From NCBI GenBank assembly GCA_030544215.1, contig JARZZO010000003.1, forward strand, positions 33,174,379-33,238,378: 64,000 bases of DNA, given 5' to 3'. The translations under genes were made by a program, and so were the position numbers. Each line of letters opens with the position of its first letter. The first letter of the stretch is position 1. Of this stretch, positions 57,501 to 64,000 are shown in pieces. The notes beneath the pieces were generated by a model. The model saw nothing but the letters and a program-made list of their open reading frames with translations. It was not told where the DNA came from and did not search any database. This stretch comes from Zantedeschia hybrid cultivar. Lineage: Eukaryota > Streptophyta > Magnoliopsida > Alismatales > Araceae.

Positions 57501-60500
57501 GACCTCCGAAAAACTCGATTGGGGATCTAGATAAGGCAGTGAAAAATCGAGTCCTGGTCTAGGTCCGATGTTGGGATGTGGTTCCTATTCGGATCCGGGT
57601 CGAAGCCTATCTGGATCCGACCGTTTTGCATCCCTACCTGCTGTTCACCAATCTCCCAAGTTACGTCAAAAAAAGTCTCCCAAGTATCATCCACTATGGC
57701 ACTATCTAGACTAGAGATTCTGAGAGTGATGGATGCACCCACAAACTGCTCCATGTGAAATAGAATTCCATTCTCCAGGGATGCAAAGAGTGTATGAGAA
57801 CCACAAAAAGGAAGAAGAAAGGTTTTGTTATGTCTTTGTGTTTTATTTTGTCTTCAGGTCTTACAAGGTATTCAGATAAGAACAAAACTTTTCTTACGCC
57901 TTTGTCTCTTACGTTGGAGAAGGCAGACAGAAACATTCCCATTTGTACCTAGATCATGTGAGCTTTGCAATTGAAGTCTCCAAGGAAGAGATCATTCTAG
58001 TCTGAGAATATATTAATGAGATTCTTGGCCATTTATAGCATTCATAATGTAATTGTACTATCTAATCAGTGGATGTGTAGACAAAATGCATGAAGAAAGT
58101 TTGTAAAGAGAAAATAAAGATGTTTTGTTTACAAGCCATAAGCAACTTTTTCCTTTTCTGGCAATATGATAACATCATACTTTTTTGGATGAACATCAAA
58201 TACAAATCATTGTGAAACAAAAGGAAAAGTGTCCTTTTGTCGCCACATGCTGTTTGTTGGAGCATTTGGAGGCATCGGAATGATTGCTTATTCTAAGGGA
58301 GCAGAGTCTACATAGGAAATATATGCCTTCAGTTTGTCTTTTATTTATAACTGGAGCAAATATATTCTTGGTATTCAGGCAGATAGTTGGACAAGGTTAT
58401 TATGGTTTTGTAATTGAGTTCCTTCTAATGTTTGCTATTCAAAGGGAGAGGAACCTCTCCTCTCCTCTTTTGGATGTATTACCTCTGTTTATGATTGGTA
58501 TATATCACAACTTCTTAAAAAAGAAACCATCTTTCATGCTGGATCTTGTGATGAAGAAAACAGAATTATGACGTAAGTGTACAGTATATGGTCTGACTTA
58601 TGGCTGAGAACTGCAGTGTATACTGTATGTGGTCCAACTTGTGGCTGAGAACTGCAATCATGGCTTGCGTTAAATCTTTGAAATGTGCCTTACATTCCAG
58701 TATAGTGCCTGCGCTACGGTGTAACTTTTTTTTTTTTTTTTTTTTGAAGGGTGGCTTAGGGGCCATGAGTACAAATATTTACAAACGACCAGAGTTCCAA
58801 CCAAGTGGAACCCGAGATATCCTCCAAATATTTTGGAGCCAATTCCGAAACGGTCGAAAGTTCTGCCTAATTAGGCGAGGATTCCAGGTTGAACTGATTT
58901 TCCGGGGAAGTAATCCCACGGACCAGGGGATAAATATCCCAACAGCACCTAAAGGCTGCGTGGCTGGGGAAGTGTTAAACTCCAACCAGATTCGAACATG
59001 CCACCTCCCATATGGGAAGTAGGTGGTGAACCAACTTCCCTACGGTGCGACTTGAAATTCGAAAAAATGTCCCCATCTCATTAACTAGCTGCTGAAGAAC
59101 AAACCATGATGGTTGGTTTTGGAGACTTTGTTAACTTCACAAAACCAGAGCCAAGGAATGCCATGTCAGATCTCAGCATTGTCTTGGAAGGCCGAAGAGA
59201 AGAGACATCAAAGAGATCCTGGAGAGAAAAACAATAATAGCCAGAGATTGTGATAATCTTATACTCTTTAAAAAATGTCAATTTATGCATTTAGCCATTC
59301 AATATGATTCAATTAATACAATAAGAATAGAACAATGCAAAAATGTATTTTACCCATATGAAAGAATTACCTTTTCAAATCTCGATGCTATCTCATTGAG
59401 TTGGAGAGCTCCTCCTCTATCATCATCCTCATCTCCTCCTTTATGAACATTCTTATCTCCTCCTTTATACTCCATCTCCCTACTCTGTCTTCTTCTTATT
59501 CTTAATGTCAGTAGAGATTTTATCTCGGAACTCTTAAAGAGACGGGATTTCAAGAGACTGGACATATTGCAAGAGATGGCAAACCATGACCGGAGCAAAG
59601 GTATGGTGGTATAAACTTAAATGCAACTTATTTGACTCGGAGCATCACATTGATTAGACTGTTGAGTTCCCTAATCCTGTTGAGAAGCTTGTGACCTCTT
59701 TCTATGACCGGAACATAGGTATGGTGGTATAAAATTAAATGCAACTTATTTGACTTGTAGCATCACATTAATTAGACTGTTGAGTTCCCTAATCCTGTTG
59801 AGAAGCATGCAACTTTCAATTACTTCTTTGACGGTACCAGTTTCTTGATATGTTTGATTTCAGGTCTGGGGACCACTTCAGTATCTCTTATAGCAGTTGT
59901 GTGTCTTCTTTTTGGCTCAGTTCTTGGGTTTATAGCTCACTCATTTTACGCCTCTCGTGTAAGTGGACTACCTATCTATTTGTTACTGCATTATAACTGT
60001 GCAAACCCTCAGTATATTACTTCTGTAGGCAGAAAGACTCCGGAGAGTGCAGCTCGACCAAGATGCGGAAGCATTGCCAAACTCATTTGGGGACACTGGC
60101 AGTGATGCTCTTCTCCGACATCAGAAGCGCAGTTGCTAAATCTGCACCCTTCATGCTCCTTCGAGAACTTGTTTGTCTGAGCCTTTGTTATGTTTTTTGT
60201 ATGTTTAGAATCCATAGGAAAGCAGCAGTACCTGTCATAGTTAAGAAGCCTTCATTGCTCGATTCAAATGCCTCTACTAATCATGGTACCACGACATCAA
60301 ATGTTTTTGCTGATCAGCTGAAGGATTTGATTAGTTTAGATGAACCAGGTGCTTCAGATGTTAAAAGCAAGCACAAAGATGGAGCTGATTTTATTCTTCC
60401 AGATGTTAGCAATGCTAACCTGGACAAAATGATTACGGCAAACATTGTAGAATTCGCTTGTAAGGCTAAACTGCAGGACCTGATGGAGCAACCCTCTGCC

Positions 60501-60527
60501 TGTGGTTCAAGCTTACTGAAGCGGTGA
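45559..60527 (+). CDS. NHL-repeat membrane protein
   Basis: Six exons with matching phases: 45559-45622, 45799-46029, 46145-46312, 46693-46896, 59864-59958 and 60033-60527, giving 418 residues. The start MAAPAVTLGVTVLLLLLLSE is a signal peptide. There follow GGYTVSTLLDGNKLGSPLHP and LLLLDAAGSAFYTLSLPVSQ, NHL-type repeats (FRNPRSFAVDSRGNVYVADR; FDLVFVPEICALLVSDRGNR), then a transmembrane helix in exon 5 (SLIAVVCLLFGSVLGFIAHS, about residues 229-250). The cytoplasmic tail contains CQTHLGTLAVMLFSDIRSAV, a FADQLKDLISLDEP motif and a lysine-rich end. The whole layout matches plant NHL-domain proteins of unknown biochemical role; NHL repeats usually form a beta-propeller for binding. Intron 4 is 12,967 bp. 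Intron 2 uses a weak donor (gtctcg). Exon 6 acceptor ggcag (60031-60032) was chosen because it keeps the conserved frame. Confidence 0.88.
45685..45765 (+). repeat. TTC/CTG trinucleotide microsatellites in NHL intron 1
   Basis: Two runs of ttc units flank a ctg run, followed 35 bp later by the intron acceptor gttgtcag. An open frame crosses the intron from exon 1, but the conserved protein needs the splice. Confidence 0.85.
47496..48230. repeat. 367-bp tandem duplication
   Basis: Copy 1 is 47496-47862 and copy 2 is 47863-48230. They differ at about three bases plus one extra T in a T run, so the duplication is recent. The unit starts atagacagggacaag and ends ttgctgctgttat. It contains no gene. 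Confidence 0.93.
48387..49325. repeat. CACTATTCAT minisatellite
   Basis: GCACTATTCATGG-CGGCGACG and variants of about 18-28 bp recur some twenty times, in two clusters (48387-48457 and 49009-49325). The word tattca is almost invariant while the GC-rich part varies (ggcggcgac, ggtggcggt, gacggcagc). Confidence 0.8.
49326..49640. repeat. CGGCACTTGG and CTTAGAGGC repeat blocks
   Basis: cggcacttgg-ggcgtggtttgaagatgg-type units of about 45-50 bp (49326-49515) pass into ccaaggcttagaggc units (49540-49625). It appears to continue the repeat cluster to its left. Confidence 0.6.
49722..50180. repeat. 58-bp tandem repeat with hairpin units
   Basis: About eight units each start cgacagct(c/t)gccgttg, then 8-12 bases, caacggg(c), and end gaggcttcg-tatcact. 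The paired arms gccgttg/caacggg or gccatcg/cgatggg make each unit a potential hairpin. Confidence 0.75.
50195..50370. repeat. CAAGGCTTGGCGGTGTGG repeat
   Basis: Four or five units of about 42 bp (gccaaggcttggcggtgtgg, ttagtgatcatggcca) follow the 58-bp array and share its GGC-rich style. Confidence 0.65.
50371..51020. other. GC-rich non-coding stretch with GCACTGTTCA words
   Basis: 50690-50880 is GC-rich (cgggggcacgccgccatggg and similar). 50950-51010 has caatgcactgttcacggcac-type repeats like those at 48387-49325, so this whole block may be one large unclassified element. Small ORFs have no recognisable product. Confidence 0.35.
51855..52960. mobile_element. Non-autonomous hAT-like element 2
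   Basis: The ends TAGGGTGCAAAATGATCAG and, inverted, TAGGAGAGTACATCGGGTTAG are flanked by an 8-bp target duplication with one mismatch (gtcgccat at 51847-51854, gtcaccat at 52961-52968). Subterminal ggatcc and gatcca words recur. The GC-richer inside (52000-52760) shows no transposase. A possible captured host fragment encodes VRVRYDNNGRIDVQCPFNAL on the + strand, not identified. Confidence 0.6.
53262..53711. mobile_element. PIF/Harbinger-like MITE
   Basis: The ends GGCTGCATTCGTTTA and, inverted, GGCCGCATTTGTTTA are flanked by tta on both sides (53259-53261 and 53712-53714). A TTA target and GGC-type ends with TTTGTTT fit Tourist-like MITEs. It is 450 bp with no ORF. Confidence 0.7.
54142..54339. 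mobile_element. Palindromic TACCGG-rich foldback element
   Basis: It starts GGATGGCAGTACCGG and ends with the exact inverse CCGGTACTGCCATCC. Between them the sequence is almost only TACCGG, TATCGG, GGCCGG and GGTACC words. Flanks tgcttataaa (54132-54141) and tgcctataaa (54341-54350) look like a 9-10-bp target duplication with one mismatch, which would fit a Mutator-like MITE. ORFs on both strands across it are an artefact of the palindrome. Confidence 0.65.
54893..55612. mobile_element. Possible TIR element of about 720 bp
   Basis: The left end TAGTTGTTAAGACGCTAAGGCG and the inverted right end TAGTTGTCAAGGCATCCGCC resemble each other, and both subterminal regions are rich in ctaagca and cctagg words. 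A convincing target duplication is lacking, so superfamily and exact limits are open. Confidence 0.45.
56218..57636. mobile_element. Non-autonomous hAT element 3 with GC-rich cargo
   Basis: The ends TAGGGGAGCAAAACGGGTCAG and, inverted, TAGGGATGCAAAACGGTCGGA are flanked by a perfect 8-bp target duplication cctgctgt (56210-56217 and 57637-57644), diagnostic of hAT. There is no transposase. The inside is GC-rich and codon-like. A + strand frame from 56462 to 56836 ends in DLAVDFKFLRLGDRATMFPA and DDLFSDGKLVPLL. The last motif resembles the ADELF.DG..LPL motif of plant kinase-regulator or DUF1645 proteins, so it may be a captured host exon. This identification is tentative. Confidence 0.82.
58728..59039 (-). 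mobile_element. tRNA-derived SINE
   Basis: On the minus strand the element starts AGGGAAGTTGGTTCACC (A-box-like), has GTTCGAATC (B box) about 45 bases on, and ends in a run of about 20 A (the T run from 58727 on the + strand). It is flanked by a 14-bp target duplication with two mismatches (ctacggtgtaactt at 58714-58727; ctacggtgcgactt at 59040-59053). Length about 312 bp. ORFs across it are chance. Confidence 0.78.
59589..59809. repeat. Direct duplication before NHL exon 5
   Basis: A 104-bp segment (gaccggagcaaaggtatggt ... gttgagaagctt) at 59589-59692 recurs at 59706-59809 with about eight changes, 55 bp upstream of exon 5. Confidence 0.85.
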
Positions 60528-61444
60528 CTGAGAGGAGTTGATGGTGCATGATCCTGGTTTTGATTTCGGTTTTGAGCAAGATGTTTCCGTGGAGCTTCTT
60601 CATCTAGTAGCATCTTGTGTATATATAGCAAGATATTTCCTGTCAAAGAGCACCTTTTTCACTTAGTGACATCTTGTGTATATACTTCCTGAATGGATAT
60701 ACGTTTTAACTAACCATATATATCAGAGTGACCTTTAGCAGTAGGAAACTGTTGGGAACCAATTGCCAGGCACTTGGGCAAGCTGATCAAAGGATCAGCT
60801 GGTTAAAATGAAGTGCCTTTTGCCTCTTTGCAAATATGGGTCTGCCTCGGTCACATTTTGAATGCCTGTCTAATTTTTTGATCGTATATCTCTCTTGCAC
60901 ATGATAGTGTTTTGTCAATTTGTAACATCAATCTCATAGAAATGCAGTTGTTGAGTGGTTAATTTCCTCCGTGTCAGCCCAACATCCATGTGAATACTTG
61001 TCTTCCTCGAGAGGACGCTTACTTTGGGCTTGAAATATTGGCTGGTCCTATATTCTTAACGACTAATTTTGGAGGTAAGTTGCTTTGAAGCAAAGCCAGA
61101 AGGGACGGCATATAGCACGATGGGAGAAACATAATCTATATGAATAAATCATACATCGATTTGAGATGCAACTGGGTCCTTTATGGGACAAAAAATTCCC
61201 CCTAGGAGAAATGTTGACTGCAGCGTTTTCCTTGCGTTGCAGTACAACTGGTGTTCAATCTGTGGATCGGAGCATTTAAAATTAAGTACTCAGTAAGATC
61301 TCTTTTAAGTAGTCAGTTTTATCATTAAATATAGACATTTATTGTTTTATAACACCGCCATAGCTGATCTCAAGTCTGGATGAGAAAGGAGGAGGGTGTG
61401 TGTTAGGTTGACAATTAGTACTTAATAAAGTTAGTTATAACTTA
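60528..61444 (+). other. NHL 3' UTR and intergenic sequence
   Basis: The 3' UTR probably covers a few hundred bases. cttcatctagtagcatcttgtgtatat (60597 onward) recurs in shorter form at 60660 (cacttagtgacatcttgtgt). Nothing else is recognised. Confidence 0.4.
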
Positions 61445-64000
61445 ATCATGAATCCTGAACTAATATTTTGTACTAGTATTAGGACGTTTCTCGGAAACAA
61501 CGCATTGCATCGACCTCCAGATGTAATGAGAAGTAAGCAAAAGGTTGCTAGGGCGTTCCTTGGAAGCGATGCATTACATGGACCTTCGAATGAAATTAAA
61601 AGTAAGCAAGAGGTTGCTACGGCATTTCCCAGAAGTGACGCGCCGCAATGGCATCCGGTTCCGTTGATAAATAGGCAAGGGTTATTGTGTATTGGACAAA
61701 CACAAGTAAAGAAGTTAGTCCATAAAAATAAAAATAAGAATAAAATTCATTTAGCTATATGGAATATAGGAATCCTAATCAGTAAAAGTTTAGAGTTAGT
61801 TAAACTTATGGAAGATAGGAGAGTCAACATAGCTTGTTTACAAGAAATTAGGTGGAAATGTTCTAAAGCTAAATAAATTGAAGATTTCAAACTTTAGTAT
61901 GTTGGCAAAAGTAATAATAGAAATGGTGTAGCTATTATCATAGATAAAGAGTTAAGATATACAGTTGCAGAAGTTAGAAGGGAGGCGGATAGACTCATAC
62001 TAGTTAAACTTATAGTAGGTGAAGAATTTTTAAATATAATTAGTGTCTATGCACCTCAAGTAGGATTATAAGAGAGTGTTAAGAAAGACTTCTAAAAGAA
62101 TTTTGATAAGATAATTCAAGATATCCCTAATAGTGAAAGGACTTTATTGAGGGAGATTTAAATGGCCACATAGGAAAGAATAATAATGGCTACAAGAGGG
62201 TTCATGGAGGCTTTGATTTTGGTGATAGAAATGGCATGGGTGATGCCATTCTTGACTTTGCCATTGTATATGATTTAATAGTTACAAATACTTATTTCAA
62301 AAATAGAGATGAACATTTAATAACTTATAAAAGTGGAACACATAAAAGTCAAATCAACTATTTTCTTATTAAAAAAGTTGATCGATCATTACATAAAAAT
62401 TGTAAAGTCATACATGGGGAGAGTTTAGCTCCTCAACATAGGATCTTAGTGATAGATGTTTATATTTAAAAGTGGAAGAGAAAGAATGTAGTGAATAATT
62501 ATCCTAAAATTAAATAGTGAAACTTAAAAAGAGAGATTCTAGATAAGTTTAAAAGGTGCCTATTAAAAGAAAATATATGAGATTATGAGAGAGAAATTAA
62601 CATAATATGGAATAGAATGACTAATTGTATAGAAAGAGTAGCTAAAGAAATCTTAGGTGAATCTAAAGGTAAAAGAGTCCTTAAAAAAGAGACATGGTGG
62701 TGGAATACTAAAAGTCAAAAGTCCATTAACAATAAGCGAAATTGCTTTAAAGCATGGCCAAAGAGTAAAAATGATCAAACATTAAAAGATTACAAAATTA
62801 GAAGAACAAATACTAAGAAAATAATTAGTGAAGCTAAGTTTAAGACTTTGAGGAACTATATCATAAGTTGAGAACTCGAGAAGGTGAAAATGATATCTTT
62901 AGACTTGCTAAACTAAGGGACAAATATAATAAAGATCTTAATCATATTAGATGTATTAAGAGCGAGGATGGTAGGGTTCTAGTAAAGAGATTGTGAGATT
63001 AATGAGAGATAGAGTGTTTATTTTGAGAAGTTATTAAATGATGATCAATTTAGAGGCTACCTTGTAAAGAAACTAATGAGTTTAACAGACAAATTAATTA
63101 TCATTATATTCGACATATTATATCTTTAGAAATTGAAGCTGCTCTTAAAAAAATGAGAGTGGGTAAGGCCCTTAGGCCAGATGGAATATCTATCGAAATT
63201 TGAAAAAGTATAGGTAATATAGATACTAAGTGGTTAACTAGACTTTTCAATAAGATTTTAAAAGAAAGGAGAATGCTGGATAATTGAAAAAATAGTATTG
63301 TAGTTTCTTTCTTTAAAAATAAAGAAGATATTCAAAATTACAATAATTATTGTAGAATTAAACTTATGAGTCACACTATGAAACTTTGGGAGATAGTAGT
63401 AGAGAAGTGTCTTAGGAGTGTTACTAGTGTTTCAGAAAATCAATTCGGGTTCATGCCCAGTAGATCTATTACATAAGTTATTTTCTTGTTGAGACAGTTG
63501 ATGGAGAAATATAGAGAGATGAGAAAAGATTTATATATAGATTTCATTGATTTGGAGAAAACTTATGATCGTATACCTAGGGAGCTAATTTGGTGGACTT
63601 TAGAGAAGAAAGGAGTATCGATATGTTATATCCATGTGATTAGAGATATATACGCGAGGACTTATACTAGCTAAGGTCTATTGTCAAAGAGACGTTTGAG
63701 TTCCCTGTTACTATTGGACTACATCAAGGGTCAGTTTTAAGTTTTTATTTCTTTACTTTAGTTATAGATGAAGTTACTAAACACTTACATGATGACATCT
63801 CTTGATGTATGTTATTTACATATGATACTATTCTGATTGATGATGATATTAATAATTTGAGTGATAAATTAGAACAATGGAGGTGTGCTTTGCAATCTAA
63901 AGGCTTTAGGATTAGGCGAGTTAAGACAGAATACATGAAATGTAATTTTAGTAATAAAAATATTGATTAAATATATTTAGTCATTATCGAAGGTCAAGTT
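61445..64000 (+). mobile_element. RTE-type LINE (degenerate, runs off window)
   Basis: The + strand encodes in order a repeat-bearing N-terminal part (61448-61680), the apurinic-type endonuclease (LAIWNIGILISKSLELVKLM, VNIACLQEIRWK, ADRLILVKLIVGEEFLNIIS, SVYAPQVGL, DLNGHIGK, VYDLIVTNTYFKNRDEHLIT, KSQINYFLI), then reverse transcriptase (MRVGKALRPDGISIEI, ENQFGFMPSRSI, LYIDFIDLEKTYDRIPRELI, CMLFTYDTILIDDDINNLSD, GFRIRRVKTEYMKCNFS). The RT box has TYD in place of the usual ADD. About a dozen stops and shifts make it inactive. It is the same class as the minus-strand LINE at the left end of the window. Confidence 0.9.
61448..61876 (+). pseudogene. LINE ORF, N-terminal repeats and endonuclease start
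   Basis: A 142-codon open piece. Residues 12-75 hold about three copies of a 24-residue unit (RTFLGNNALHRPPDVMRSKQ; RAFLGSDALHGPSNEIKSKQ; TAFPRSDAPQ). It then enters the endonuclease domain and stops after QEIRWKCSKAK, where homologues continue. Confidence 0.8.

Larger units (their letters stand above)
46897..59863 (+). other. NHL gene intron 4 (13 kb)
   Basis: The donor gtatgc follows CATTCTG and the acceptor tttgatttcag precedes GTCTGGGGACC; phase 1 on both sides restores a glycine in the conserved string HSGLGTTSVSL. The intron holds the tandem repeats and elements listed below. Stretches 46897-47490, 51020-51850, 52970-53260, 53715-54130, 54345-54890, 55615-56210, 57645-58713 and 59054-59588 show nothing I recognise. 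Confidence 0.85.

Noticed and set aside
60003..60105. Exon 6 read in the frame KTPESAARPRCG
   Set aside because: That frame stops early. The frame with CQTHLG and FSDIRSAV matches the protein family and is open to 60527.

Overview
The window is nuclear DNA of a flowering plant. Protein-coding genes are split by GT-AG introns, and the space between and inside them is filled with plant-type transposable elements. The strongly GC-rich first exons of two genes (positions 23294 and 45559), set in AT-rich surroundings, suggest a monocot. I cannot name the species. There is no sign of bacterial, organellar or CRISPR sequence.

Three host genes are supported, all on the + strand. (1) 4184-8246: the last four exons of a ubiquitin-conjugating E2 enzyme of the UBC4/5/6 type. 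The exons for about 46 N-terminal residues are not found in the window. (2) 23294-26828: a two-exon leucine-rich-repeat receptor-like kinase of the LRR-III, probably catalytically inactive class. (3) 45559-60527: a six-exon membrane protein with an NHL-repeat domain, whose fourth intron is about 13 kb and packed with transposons and tandem repeats. The three genes have no evident joint function. They are separate loci in a repeat-rich region.

Layout. 1-3200: an RTE-type LINE on the - strand, split by an LTR retroelement (151-2785) whose long LTR carries arrays of hairpin-forming repeats. 4184-8246: E2 gene. 9185-13600: foldback repeats and a hAT-like element. 13625-20092: a complete Ty1/copia element with a perfect 5-bp target duplication; its polyprotein has one stop and one frameshift. 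21380-22935: three foldback or MITE-like elements. 23294-26828: receptor kinase. 28732-41884: a degenerate minus-strand copia element with three later insertions: a 2.7-kb LTR-like element (29768-32467), a three-LTR tandem structure (34163-38672) and a solo LTR (38936-40024). At its left edge a fragment of the neighbouring receptor-kinase gene lies inverted between two inverted LTR ends. 44296-44625: a 66-bp tandem repeat. 45559-60527: NHL gene with intronic tandem repeats, two hAT-like elements, a Harbinger-like MITE, a palindromic foldback and a SINE. 61445-64000: another degenerate RTE LINE, on the + strand, running off the window.

No novel enzymatic or defence system was found. The most notable observations are the captured receptor-kinase fragment, the LTR arrays of hairpins whose stems change in a compensatory way, the three-LTR tandem structure, the GC-rich leader of the copia element and the 13-kb NHL intron. 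Exon limits were set by eye from splice signals and reading-frame continuity. Element limits rest on terminal repeats and target-site duplications, read without alignment software.
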